Below, one piece after another: positions 13,612-22,271 of a DNA stretch of 36,889 bases. The first letter of the stretch is position 1. Each line of letters starts with the position of its first letter. A model generated the notes under the pieces. It ran no database searches. It was given only the letters and a program-made list of their open reading frames with translations, and was not told where the DNA came from. Made by a program: the position numbers and the translations under genes. Source of the DNA: Muribaculaceae bacterium (GTDB lineage Bacteria > Bacteroidota > Bacteroidia > Bacteroidales > Muribaculaceae); NCBI GenBank assembly GCA_029062985.1, contig JAIDPA010000224.1, positions 1 to 36,889 on the forward strand, written 5' to 3'.

Positions 13612-16563
13612 TTAAAGGATTTCCACTGTGTTTGTATTAGTAAAAGTCAGTTTGTAGATTACCGGAAATTCTGCATCTGATTCAGCAATAACCTCAACCG
13701 AACCTAAGCCATTCATCAGAGATTTAATTTCAAATCCACCTTGACCTGAGTGAAGTGTGCCATCAGAAGCACTTTCGTTCAAAGATGTTGAGAATCCACT
13801 CATCAAAACATCGTCGCTTGTTACACCTTCCTTAAGAGGAAGTCCGTTATTGGCAATTGTTATCACAATATCGCCATTAATTTCTTGCCAGTCAAAGCGG
13901 ATCTCCGGATATTCACTTTCAGGAGTGAATCCGTGAGCCTTAGCATTTGCCACAATGTTGTTGAATATCCTTTCCAACAAGCGCTTTGGTGCGTAAAAGA
14001 AATTCATGGAATCTATATGGTAATATGTTACCTCTCCAGTCACTTCATTCAAATCCGGTATATCTGCCGAATTATCACTACCTACGTTAACCATCTTCAC
14101 ATTAGGGGTTGAATGAGTAGAAATATACTCATTTATAAATCTATAAGGATTTATTTCAACATCTTCACCCCAATCAGCTCGTTCAAATCTCAGAGATTCC
14201 ACTTGACGTTCAAGTGTGGAGATTGCATATCCAATGCTAGTTAGCAGATTCTCAACTGATATAGGATTAACACGACCTATAGTGTCAGTAAAGGAGATTT
14301 TGCCACCCTTCTTATTTGCGAACAATTTCAATTGCTCCCAATTCGATGAAAGGGAAGACAAAGTTTGAACCATCGCATGGCGAGTGCTCCGTACCTCACG
14401 CTTCTGAGAATCTATCATTTCCTGAAGTTCTCCCTCTAAGTCACTCATTTCAGACGAGAGAACCTCTGCAATGAATTTTTCTCTTTCCTCAACGGTGTCA
14501 TGAACAGGAACGAGAACCTGGCTTAGATCCAGTTTATTCAGATAAGGGATTGTCAAGCCAACGGTTTGCGCCTTGATTTGGTCTGCTACTATTCTTGTGG
14601 AAAGTATTGCAGCAAGATATTTTGCACTGATTCCGTTTATAGGTTTCAGTACATTAATAAATCCGTCGGGGAAAGCAATTTTTCCTGTAAACCCTTCAGT
14701 ATAGACAGTACGGACATTTCCGCTGACAATAGCAAGTATTACAGCATTCTCCGGCACTTGAACATATTTCTTTACCGTAGAAAATTTTTCGTTTTCTGCC
14801 TTTATAGGCACAAATGGCTTGCGATGCATTGCCGCTGGAATAGACGATCCAGTGAGAAAATACTCTACGGAAATATCTTTACATCGAAGTTCTGGTAACT
14901 TTTCGACAAGATCAGAAAGAGGAATGCCGTTTTCAGGTTTCGGAGCAAGATAGAGCGAGGGAGTGAGTTCTGAGCCAACTAGTTTCTCATAAGGCACTGC
15001 AATGCCTGTCTGATCTTCACAAGGCTCAAAGCCTTCTTGTGTATCTTCAATGTCTGCCTCAAAAGCATCCATGAAACTCTCCAGATCAAAGGTCGTGGCG
15101 CGATAGACGCTTTTAGCAAAACGGGTATGACCACTTGCATCACCAAAATGAATTTCTTTATTTTCGATGCCTTTTGTCAGTACAATAGCGGCTTGGGCTA
15201 TGGAAGAACCTGAGAAAATATTAGACGGGAGCATCACGATAGCAGAAATTGCTTTATCCCTGATTAAGCTCTCGCGTACAGCACGCACTTTGTTATCCTT
15301 ACGGAATAGAAAGTTGGCAGAAACTATACATACAAGTTTGCCACCATATTCCAGTTTGCCGTAGAGCATCCTAACAATATCGGAAATTTCATGACCATCT
15401 TCCATGAGATAAACAGGGGAGGTAATGATAGCCTTGAACTTTTCGTTTGATCTAATGGACTCAAACGAATCACCCAATGTAATAACTGCACGTTTGTCAG
15501 CAAAGTTGGCAAACAATCGAATCTGTCCGAGTGCCCATGTAGTACGATTGATTTCCTCACCGACCACATGGTTCGGAAGTGCAATGGCGTAAGAATCGGC
15601 ACCGGCAAATGGATTATAGACAATAACATTCTCGGGAAATGATGCAATCTTACACATAAAATCGGTAACTTCCTGAGGCTGTACAAATCCATATGACGGA
15701 TGGAAAATAATGTCATTAGATGATACTATCAGCGCAAAAACCTCATTTAGATGCTTGGAAAGATATTCAAGTTCTTCTTGCAAGAGAATATCTTTCTTGA
15801 ATTCGTATTCACTGAGAATTTGTAGCACTTCGGGTTTGGCTAAATTGCCCGCAGATATACGATATACTTCAGCAAGAAGCCCCAATCCATTTTGATGAAA
15901 GATACCTCCTTGACCTGTTAACATCATATATCGGTCCACTAAATCTGCCACATCGTATCGTTTCTGTTCGATTACCACTTCCTGCTCTTTAGCTGCTGAG
16001 ATGAGACCCTCCTGCTGGGCGATGGTGTGAATTGAAACTTTACCAAGGCTACGGATTATGTCCTCGGGTGTGTGCTCAATATCACCTGTTAAGGTATCAT
16101 AACCTATGACACCGACATCGCTCCACGAGAGGCAATAATCATGTGCACCTACACGATTTTCAAGTAAGCGTGCCCAAAGATTGAACTTGCAGGCGTAAAA
16201 CATATATTCTGGAGAAACTTCTGGGGTTAGGGTAAATGCCATGAGGTATCCGAAGTTCTTGTCCTTTTTGTATTCACTCTGAATATACACAGGCAAATCC
16301 TCCGATGCGAGAACAAAGGCCATTTTAGACTTCTCAGAAGTAATCAGAAGAGTTGGCGTAACTAACTTTCTCATCCCCTTTGATACGCTTTCAAACTTAA
16401 GGTCGGACGGATTAACATAAATCGAGTTCCAACTCGAAGCAAAATTGTCGGTAGTAAATATATATCCGTAGTCAACATCGGTAACTTTCTGCCATTTTGC
16501 AGTGAGAATAACGTCTGCAATGTTGAGTGACTGAACAGCGGAGGTAAAATTGGTGTTGAGCAT
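13612..16563 (-). CDS. TRD / N6-methyltransferase-like / histidine-kinase-like fusion
   Basis: A 983-aa protein. Residues 1-200 resemble a specificity (TRD) module. Residues 260-500 form an HsdM-like N6-adenine methyltransferase core with SAM motif NPFAGADSYAIAL (317-329), but the catalytic (N/D)PP(Y/F) reads TSPVYL (381-386), so methylation is unlikely. Residues 540-700 form a second TRD-like region (KYLAAILSTRI, IPYLNKLDLSQVLVP). A HisKA-like helix follows with STRHAMVQTL (possible phospho-His H729), then a GHKL ATPase with N-box NNIVANAKAHG (868-878), G1-like IANNGLPL and G2-like GQGGFEI. A receiver gene follows 5 bp later and a WYL regulator precedes by 39 bp. There is no HsdR. I infer a DNA- or modification-sensing kinase built from restriction-modification parts. 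Confidence 0.82.
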   Translation of the reverse strand: MLNTNFTSAVQSLNIADVILTAKWQKVTDVDYGYIFTTDNFASSWNSIYVNPSDLKFESVSKGMRKLVTPTLLITSEKSKMAFVLASEDLPVYIQSEYKKDKNFGYLMAFTLTPEVSPEYMFYACKFNLWARLLENRVGAHDYCLSWSDVGVIGYDTLTGDIEHTPEDIIRSLGKVSIHTIAQQEGLISAAKEQEVVIEQKRYDVADLVDRYMMLTGQGGIFHQNGLGLLAEVYRISAGNLAKPEVLQILSEYEFKKDILLQEELEYLSKHLNEVFALIVSSNDIIFHPSYGFVQPQEVTDFMCKIASFPENVIVYNPFAGADSYAIALPNHVVGEEINRTTWALGQIRLFANFADKRAVITLGDSFESIRSNEKFKAIITSPVYLMEDGHEISDIVRMLYGKLEYGGKLVCIVSANFLFRKDNKVRAVRESLIRDKAISAIVMLPSNIFSGSSIAQAAIVLTKGIENKEIHFGDASGHTRFAKSVYRATTFDLESFMDAFEADIEDTQEGFEPCEDQTGIAVPYEKLVGSELTPSLYLAPKPENGIPLSDLVEKLPELRCKDISVEYFLTGSSIPAAMHRKPFVPIKAENEKFSTVKKYVQVPENAVILAIVSGNVRTVYTEGFTGKIAFPDGFINVLKPINGISAKYLAAILSTRIVADQIKAQTVGLTIPYLNKLDLSQVLVPVHDTVEEREKFIAEVLSSEMSDLEGELQEMIDSQKREVRSTRHAMVQTLSSLSSNWEQLKLFANKKGGKISFTDTIGRVNPISVENLLTSIGYAISTLERQVESLRFERADWGEDVEINPYRFINEYISTHSTPNVKMVNVGSDNSADIPDLNEVTGEVTYYHIDSMNFFYAPKRLLERIFNNIVANAKAHGFTPESEYPEIRFDWQEINGDIVITIANNGLPLKEGVTSDDVLMSGFSTSLNESASDGTLHSGQGGFEIKSLMNGLGSVEVIAESDAEFPVIYKLTFTNTNTVEIL

Positions 16564-16602
16564 AAGCTTAAAAAGTTTTTGTTTAGTTCCGATGCTGCAA
16601 AA

Positions 16603-17628
16603 TTACTGCGGACTTTTGCAGTCATTCTTCAAAAGTCCATATTTTTTACAGCTCTCTTTCATAATCTCGATGATCTCATTACGCAAATGTTCCGGTTCAA
16701 GCACTTCCACGTCTTTGCCAAATCCAAGGATAATAGCTTCAAGTTCTTTGTTTGGTTTTACTTCAATGGTGATGGTATGTTTTATGTCATCTGATTTCTG
16801 AGTATGATGAATGGGCTTTGCTGATACGTATTGGTAACGTTTCGGATCAAATCGCAATACAACTTTCTCTACCTTTCTCTCATTGGGAATAGTGGTGCCG
16901 ATTACATCAAAAAAATAATCGAATGGATCTTCAATCAATGTATCCGGTATGAAGTCATTTGTCAAGGATTCCACTGTCTTGATCCTATCAAGAGCAAAGA
17001 CAGATATATCTTTATAAGCTTGGTTGTAACCAAGAATAAACCAACGGTTATTATATTGTTTGAGATAGTACGGATGAATCTCTGCCTCGAAAGGTGCTTT
17101 GCCAAATGGTTCGTATGTAATCTTTATTGGCTGTTCGTGGATAATATAGTTAAACAGTTCTTTGAAACGATCAATTCCTCGCAAGTCTACATTTGAGTCG
17201 AATGAAAGGATATTTCGTTGTGTTTCTGACACCTTATACTTCTTTTTAAGTTTAAGGATAATATCAGTCATCCAGTCAAACTGTGGCATCCCTTTAAAAG
17301 AGGCAAGCATGTTCACCGTAGCTTCAAGTCCCATCAATTCATCATCAGTCAAATCGACGATTGAGAAGCCCTCTCGTGAATATCGATAATATTTACGTTG
17401 TCCATCTTGATATGCAACTATTGGAGCTTGCATTGACGGAGATAACTCCATCTCTTTCAAATCGGTATAAACCTGACGCTTGCTTACCGTTGTTTCAGTA
17501 CTGAGTTCTTTTGTTAAATAGTCACAACATGCTTTCTGCAAGTCTTCTATATAGTACTTGCGAGAAAAGTTACTCAAACACTTGTCAAGAGCTTCGTAAC
17601 GGAGGCGAGCATTCTTATTAGTAGCCAA
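16603..17628 (-). CDS. WYL-domain transcriptional regulator
   Basis: A 341-aa protein with an N-terminal winged helix (about 5-90), a central WYL domain (about 157-225; IHPYYLKQYNNRWFILG with W196-F-I in place of W-Y-L, then VFALDRI) and a WCX-like C-terminal region. WYL regulators such as BrxR and CapW repress phage-defence operons and respond to nucleic-acid-related ligands. It is the first intact gene of the operon, directly before the methyltransferase-kinase gene. A 13-bp palindrome at 17888-17900 beside the promoter is a candidate operator. Confidence 0.9.
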   Translation of the reverse strand: MATNKNARLRYEALDKCLSNFSRKYYIEDLQKACCDYLTKELSTETTVSKRQVYTDLKEMELSPSMQAPIVAYQDGQRKYYRYSREGFSIVDLTDDELMGLEATVNMLASFKGMPQFDWMTDIILKLKKKYKVSETQRNILSFDSNVDLRGIDRFKELFNYIIHEQPIKITYEPFGKAPFEAEIHPYYLKQYNNRWFILGYNQAYKDISVFALDRIKTVESLTNDFIPDTLIEDPFDYFFDVIGTTIPNERKVEKVVLRFDPKRYQYVSAKPIHHTQKSDDIKHTITIEVKPNKELEAIILGFGKDVEVLEPEHLRNEIIEIMKESCKKYGLLKNDCKSPQ

Positions 17629-17642
17629 AATAAATATTATCG

Positions 17643-17857
17643 TTAGGCGGAGACCTTAACAGGGTCGTTAAGTAAATCTTTGACCTTGACATCAAGACAT
17701 TCAGTAATATAAAATAAGGTCTTAATACCGGGTTGAGCAGAATTGGTACACCATTTAGAAACCGTTGCCGGATCCTTTCCTAATTTTCAGCCACCCATTT
17801 ATTGGTCCGTTTCTTCTCTGCTAATACTACTTTTATTCTATTAAAGTCTCTTTCTAT
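17643..17857 (-). pseudogene. Frameshifted Xre-type HTH regulator
   Basis: Two frames together encode a typical small Bacteroidetes HTH protein: NRIKVVLAEKKRTNKWVAEN in one frame, then KDPATVSKWCTNSAQPGI and KTLFYITECLDVKVKDLL in the next, ending TAA 17643-17645. The join is near 17781-17786, where CTGAAAATTAGG seems to have lost one T, giving an in-frame TAG. No ATG opens the first frame. It lies 14 bp before the WYL gene, where such HTH genes usually head restriction-type operons. It could be real decay or a homopolymer read error. Confidence 0.75.
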
Positions 17858-17879
17858 TGTTCAAAAATTGGATTAAACG

Positions 17880-17900
17880 CAAATTTACTGAATTATTCAG
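17880..17900 (-). promoter_or_regulatory. Promoter -7 box and palindromic operator of the WYL/kinase operon
   Basis: The minus-strand TAAATTTG (17887-17880) matches the -7 consensus. Directly adjoining on the upstream side is a perfect palindrome CTGAAT-T-ATTCAG (17888-17900), in the spacer between the -7 and -33 positions. A repressor bound there would block RNA polymerase. The -33 box is not clear. Confidence 0.6.
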
Positions 17901-18077
17901 AATTATCATAATATATTGGATAAACTTTGCTGTCTTTGCATTTGAATCTTTCGTCCAATAACATAGGAAATCCGACAATTAGTGGTTCTATTCTCATATT
18001 TCCTGTGAAATTAGGGTTGGTTAGTCTTCTCGTATGTGTTTCAGGCGGTCGAGGGAGTGTAGGCGGATGAGGGATAG

Positions 18078-18581
18078 TTAGTTGATGTTGTATATTAGAT
18101 ATACAGCGAGCGAAATGATCAGAAGAAAGGCAATGAATGGTAGAAAACCCTCGATTTGAACGTCTTTCAGGTTCCAAAGACCACTGAAAATGCTCCTATA
18201 GCCCTTATCTCGTTTCTGCTCGTAGAAGTTGATTGCCAGGAGGCAGAAACCTTTGCCAAGCCTTTCTTCGATGGATTTCAGACGCTCTTCAAAAGACATC
18301 TTATAAGAAGCAAAGGTTTCTACAGCCAAGAACTTTTGTTCGGCTGATTTGCGGAAGTCCTCGAATTCCTGTCTGTCAGCAAACATTGTCGGTAGTTGTT
18401 CGTAATGTTTTATGATTACATCGTCACACGCTCGCTTGACTGCCAATAGCAGATTTTCTGTAGTAATCCATTTCTGCTGAGATTCCGAGGATTTTTGCGT
18501 AGCACCAACCTGCGAGGCTTTGAGTGCCTCGATTTCTTTCTGCTGTCTGGCGACAGTGGATTTTAGGTCGGATATTTCAGT
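18078..18581 (-). pseudogene. 5'-truncated coiled-coil protein with C-terminal membrane helix
   Basis: The frame is open from 18581 (stop just upstream at 18584-18582) to 18078, but the only start inside is a TTG at 18446. The product begins with a coiled coil (LKSTVARQQKEIEALKASQV). A charged helical region follows (EEFEDFRKSAEQKFLAVETF-like) and it ends with one hydrophobic segment (FIAFLLIISLAVYLIYNI). The missing start suggests a truncated or shortened gene. Family not recognised. A 122-aa product from the TTG is possible. Confidence 0.5.
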
Positions 18582-18595
18582 TTATTGATGACACC

Positions 18596-19328
18596 TTATG
18601 GATTTTGCCCCGAAACACAGTTATGAAGGGCGTTTGTTAAAAACTCGTATTCTCTTCGGTAACGTTCAACACGCGCAAAGTCTTTCGCAGTTGGATGTGG
18701 GATACGGGTCAAATCCATATTATTTTTCAGATCATTCATTTTGACTTTCAATGCGAGACGGTTTTCTGATATACGAGCGATGTGTCTTCCTCCCACCAAC
18801 TTCCTTTTGGGTTGTCAACCACCTTTGCAACCTTTACGTCGAGCATTTTCACAACATCTTCTACAGTATATCGCAATCTTCTGCGGCATCATGCAGAAAT
18901 CCAACCACCTTCTCTTTCCAATCAAATCCGGCTGATGCAACTTTTAGAAGGTGTGATTCGAAATAGTCATGACCGCCCTTGTCATGCTGTCCTTTATGGA
19001 GGTCTTTTGCGACTAATCCGGCGGCATATACGATTTTGGTCATATAACCCATATCATCTTCAAGGCGCTCAATACGCACCTTTGCCTCCGTTGGATCAAA
19101 AGTAGCGATATGGTCATAATATTGGCGCATCAACATCTCGGTATCTGATAATGGATCCATAAAATTGAAAAGAGTGTCCATATACTCATCCATATAGTCC
19201 AGATCTCTTTCTTGCGTAGCGATAAATCCGGCAAGCATAGTTTTGACTTGTCGAAACTGTGCGTTATTCATTTCCATAATAGGACGGAACGCCTCGATTA
19301 ATTCTTTTGAAATTTGGGGGTCTTCCAT
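18596..19328 (-). pseudogene. HD-domain phosphohydrolase, broken by two frameshifts
   Basis: The pieces read as one protein. First comes a 155-aa part ending in an HD-type core (AKDLHKGQHDKGGHDYFESH, then FLHDAAEDCD). After a 1-base loss near 18885 the next frame continues YTVEDVVKMLDVKVAKVVDN. A second shift near 18800 leads to NRLALKVKMNDLKNNMDLTR and RVERYRREYEFL. This order matches small (p)ppGpp hydrolase-like HD proteins. The catalytic H and HD residues survive but the chain is interrupted. It lies 25 bp after the AlbA_2 gene. It may be decay or sequencing indels. Confidence 0.75.
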
Positions 19329-19353
19329 ATTTGCTACCTTTCAGTTATCACAT

Positions 19354-20838
19354 TTATTCAATGACTTCCCATGTCCCGGATTTATCACTTCCTACACGTT
19401 TAAGTTTTCCGGCTGTTTTCAATTCATCAATTCCGCGAAAAATAGTACGGCTTGTAACACCAAGTATTTTCGCCAATTGTTTAACACTTACTCTTTTGTC
19501 CTTACGTATTATGTCTAGAATCTTTTCATTTCGGGGCTTTTCTATGACATCATCGCAATTTTCTATGACATCAACTGGTTTTTCTGTGACATTTACTATG
19601 ACATTAGGAGTTTTTTCTATGACATCGGTGCCATTTTCTATGACATCAGCATTTTGAACAACAACTTTGAATGTGGTATAGTCACCGAGAAGGAACTCAG
19701 CAGGATTACTTTTGTTTTCTTCGAGAAGTGTTGATACGGTATTTACTCCGCTACCGAAACGATTTACATAACCAAGATTCAGCATTATCTCGGCTATATT
19801 GGGATTTCGATAGTCGGTCTCATTGGGAAAGTTCTCCAAGTTGACCTTGCCGTATAGATTACCGGGGTTGTCAATCTCTATACGGTCGTTGTATTCGTAG
19901 AATTTTATCGGAGAGTTGTTGCCATTATACGCGCGGTGCATAACGGCATTCATGGAAAGCTCACGTATAGCCTCCCACGGATAGTTAATGCGTGGCTCTT
20001 CGCGAAGGACGCTCACGAACTCCGGGCGTTTGCTCTCAATGGAATATTTTATGAAATACTCCAACTCTTTTAGCATTGAAATTAGATTACCCTTGAAGCG
20101 ATTTTCTTTCAACACCTTTGTTGCACGAGTAGTTCCTGCAAACTTTACATATTGAATGTATGCGCCCGGAATAAAATATTGCGGGTCATGCCCCAATAAT
20201 AGAATACCGGCATAAGTCGGACAGTTGAAACGGGTATCAAACAAGCGCAAAGATGCCATCTGCTGAATTACACTGCGCTTATCCTTCGCCAAAGTTACCG
20301 GTGAAACCGCCTTCGGCAAATACTCATTCTTGAACAGATCTATGTCAATGTCATCAATGGTAGCTTCGCGACATGGACGACCATCAAAAGAAGAACTATG
20401 AACTTGTCCCTTTTCTGTCAATATTCGTTCTTCCTCCGTATTTGCCTCAGCCTTTCTTGCACCTATTCTTATCCAAATTACTCCCTTGTATCTTACTGGA
20501 GTATCATCGCTCGGTTGAACTTCAATAACAGCAACTTCACCATCTGGGAATGTCTCTTTATAAACCATCATAGCCGGAGGTGGAAGAATCGTACCGGTAT
20601 TTCGTAAACCGGAGTATGCCCGTAGTTGCTGATCGGTAAATGTTTGTCCCTCAAGTTTACCGTTATCATAAGCTCCGATTAGAAAATATCCCGGCTTTTT
20701 GGAATCACGTATATCGTTGGCAAACGCACATATTGCCTCTGACATTTTCTTGGTGTTGTCAGTAGCTAACGTGCGTTCCACACGCTCATTCTCAATGTCG
20801 CTCAACAGCGATCGTATTTCATCTTTGGTTAGGGGCAT
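19354..20838 (-). CDS. AlbA_2 / HATPase / winged-helix protein (RecG-like family)
   Basis: A 494-aa protein of the widespread AlbA_2 (Schlafen-like) family. The N-terminal AlbA_2 domain (about 10-140) includes FANDIRDSKKPGYFLIGAYD and VIWIRIGARKAEAN. The HATPase_c_4-like middle (about 265-365) includes AIRELSMNAVMHRAY and DNPGNLYG. The C-terminus is a winged helix (VSVKQLAKILGVTSRTIFRG). Between the last two lies a low-complexity linker of repeated DVIE(N/K) units, encoded by a short DNA repeat (19537-19648). Such proteins are usually putative nucleic-acid-dependent regulators or conflict genes. It heads its own transcript, with a promoter at 20858-20889. Confidence 0.87.
   Translation of the reverse strand: MPLTKDEIRSLLSDIENERVERTLATDNTKKMSEAICAFANDIRDSKKPGYFLIGAYDNGKLEGQTFTDQQLRAYSGLRNTGTILPPPAMMVYKETFPDGEVAVIEVQPSDDTPVRYKGVIWIRIGARKAEANTEEERILTEKGQVHSSSFDGRPCREATIDDIDIDLFKNEYLPKAVSPVTLAKDKRSVIQQMASLRLFDTRFNCPTYAGILLLGHDPQYFIPGAYIQYVKFAGTTRATKVLKENRFKGNLISMLKELEYFIKYSIESKRPEFVSVLREEPRINYPWEAIRELSMNAVMHRAYNGNNSPIKFYEYNDRIEIDNPGNLYGKVNLENFPNETDYRNPNIAEIMLNLGYVNRFGSGVNTVSTLLEENKSNPAEFLLGDYTTFKVVVQNADVIENGTDVIEKTPNVIVNVTEKPVDVIENCDDVIEKPRNEKILDIIRKDKRVSVKQLAKILGVTSRTIFRGIDELKTAGKLKRVGSDKSGTWEVIE
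19537..19648. repeat. TTTTCTATGACAT coding repeat in the AlbA_2 gene
   Basis: About seven imperfect copies of TTTTCTATGACATC with short variable spacers encode the DVIEN/DVIEK linker. The spacers are multiples of three in total, so copy number could change without breaking the frame. Confidence 0.75.
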
Positions 20839-20857
20839 ATCGTTCGTTTATTAAATG

Positions 20858-20889
20858 CAAATTTACTCATTTTTCAGGGATTACGCAAC
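20858..20889 (-). promoter_or_regulatory. Promoter of the AlbA_2 gene
   Basis: The minus-strand -7 box TAAATTTG (20865-20858) with a TTG at the -33 position (20888-20886), spaced 20 nt. The start codon at 20838 follows about 20 nt downstream. Confidence 0.6.
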
Positions 20890-20964
20890 TTCGATGATAT
20901 TGCTACAGATGCTAAGGTTAATATTTGTAGATTATGATAGATGAAGATTTAGGAATTAAAATAG

Positions 20965-20997
20965 CGCGGAATGTGGCTAATTATACTCGATTCCGCG
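20965..20997. other. Inverted repeat CGCGGAAT...ATTCCGCG
   Basis: An 8-bp perfect stem (20965-20972/20990-20997) with a 17-nt loop lies just downstream of the AlbA_2-like pseudogene. There is no T run, so it is a weak terminator at best. Confidence 0.4.
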
Positions 20998-21007
20998 TAA
21001 ACATAAA

Positions 21008-21277
21008 CTATGTGTCGCTATAAATATTGATGCTGGGGCTTGTGCCTGTCAGAGTCTCCCAACTTGCGAGTTTGTTCATGCCATATCCAGCGTTCTCGGC
21101 GATGCCTACAAAACGGAAGAGTTTGGCGATGGTTGATTGGAAGATTCCAAGAGGAACCAAGCCTTCGTATTCACCCGGACAATTCCGACGCGAATACGAG
21201 GCTAATTTGTTATTTAGAATTATTGGAGTTATTAGAGGTGGTGGAATATGAGTTCTCAGAATACTATATAATGGCAA
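21008..21277 (-). pseudogene. C-terminal fragment of a second AlbA_2/HATPase-like protein
   Basis: The readable core TIAKLFRFVGIAENAGYGMN followed by KLASWETLTGTSPSI matches the conserved region after the HATPase part of AlbA_2/RecG-like proteins. The N-terminal part of the frame looks like junk, and everything upstream of the family core is missing. It is a remnant related to the intact gene at 19354-20838 and may record a duplication or replacement. Confidence 0.65.
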
Positions 21278-21317
21278 ATTATTTTTGATTCAACAGCGTA
21301 ATATATCGTCAGCACCA

Positions 21318-21506
21318 TTACAATGAGTTCCTGACCGGCCTTGGAGGCAGTCTTGGAAGTTTATCCCATAAGGCGTTGACATCGAAATCATCGGCTATCT
21401 TTCTGAGCTTGTCGGGCATCGTCTCAGCCCATGCCGACAATTCTTTAGCAGACGTGCCCACATTTTCCGTCAATGAAGAAAAACCCACAGAGGCCTTGTC
21501 TGACAA
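21318..21506 (-). CDS. 62-aa hypothetical protein
   Basis: A frame with TTG start reads SDKASVGFSSLTENVGTSAK and then ELSAWAETMPDKLRKIADDF, ending in a Pro/Arg-rich tail. It follows directly after the stop of the preceding fragment. I see no family. Composition is protein-like, but start and reality are uncertain because it lies among decayed genes. Confidence 0.35.
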   Translation of the reverse strand: MSDKASVGFSSLTENVGTSAKELSAWAETMPDKLRKIADDFDVNALWDKLPRLPPRPVRNSL

Positions 21507-21775
21507 CTAATATCCACGGTAACCGATATCTTTTTTCTTGAGGATGGCGGGAGGGTCGAGTTCCGCGCCTTCTACGATTTTCTTCATCACGCAGGCTATA
21601 TTCGTCGCTAAGAGGATGCGACGCTCATCCGTTGCCATTTTCGCCTTGGGTATGGTCGTACCCGTACTGACAAGCCTGAAGCGTGGTGATTCCGATTCAT
21701 TGACGGCATCCACAATCTCATCCAACTTCAATCCGAGCCTTGCCTGGAGATAATTGAATGTCTTGAATGGGGGTG
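21507..21775 (-). pseudogene. C-terminal fragment joined to the broken channel gene
   Basis: A frame of about 88 codons reads TFNYLQARLGLKLDEIVDAV, then SPRFRLVSTGTTIPKAKMAT and a helical end. The open frame further upstream (to 21920) overlaps the ion-channel gene in another frame and is not credible. It appears to be the tail of a neighbouring gene fused by deletion to the channel remnant. Function unknown. Confidence 0.45.
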
Positions 21776-22210
21776 TCACCTGAAATCTGCTCGGGCGGTC
21801 CGCAGCAGCTTGAAAGCGGCCACAGGGAGCGGAAAAATCCACTGGAGATAGAAGGGGAAAGTGGAAAGGACATCTATAGCTCCATAGAACGTGAAGCAGT
21901 ATTTCAGACGTCCTTTCCATCCTTTAAAGGCAGGGTTGATGCAAGGAGCGACCCAGATGCGCAGCGAGACCTCGATGGTGAAGAAAATCAGGGTGCCTAT
22001 ATCCACCCATTTCAGGATTTTTCTCAACTCGGGGTCAAGATCGAAAGTAGACAGGAAGATCTCTGTCGTGCTGACAAGAATCATCACAATGATGAGCCAG
22101 TCGACGATGTTGTGCCATTTGCGTGTATGCAGGTTGTCGTCAAACACACGCGCCAGCTTCATCTTAAACGATTCGTCGTTTCCTTCTTTCATTTCTCGTA
22201 TCTGTATCAA
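21776..22210 (-). pseudogene. Voltage-sensor half of an ion channel, pore missing
   Basis: A 144-aa frame containing four membrane segments typical of S1-S4 of the ion-transport family: IVDWLIIVMILVSTTEIFL, VDIGTLIFFTIEVSLRIWV, YCFTFYGAIDVLSTFPFYL and an S4-like AAFKLLRTAR. It stops immediately after S4. The S5-pore-S6 part is absent, and a different frame takes over within the last codons (21776-21790). A deletion or frameshift is the simplest explanation. A functional voltage-sensor-only protein is less likely. Confidence 0.65.
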
Positions 22211-22271
22211 TCCTCTTTCAACGGTTTGTGATCTTCAATTACAACTTGACAATGTCAAAGTTGGAAGCATA

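Noticed and set aside
13612-17628. Ordinary type I restriction-modification locus
   Set aside because: There is no HsdR, the catalytic methyltransferase motif is lost, TRDs are in the same chain, and a kinase plus receiver are attached.
17893-18177. Minus-strand frame of 94 codons
   Set aside because: It overlaps the operator region on one side and the coiled-coil frame on the other. It is Pro/Thr/His-rich without family signals, so it is probably non-coding.
21776-21920. N-terminal extension of the fragment ending at 21507
   Set aside because: This part overlaps the S4 region of the ion-channel frame and has an improbable composition.
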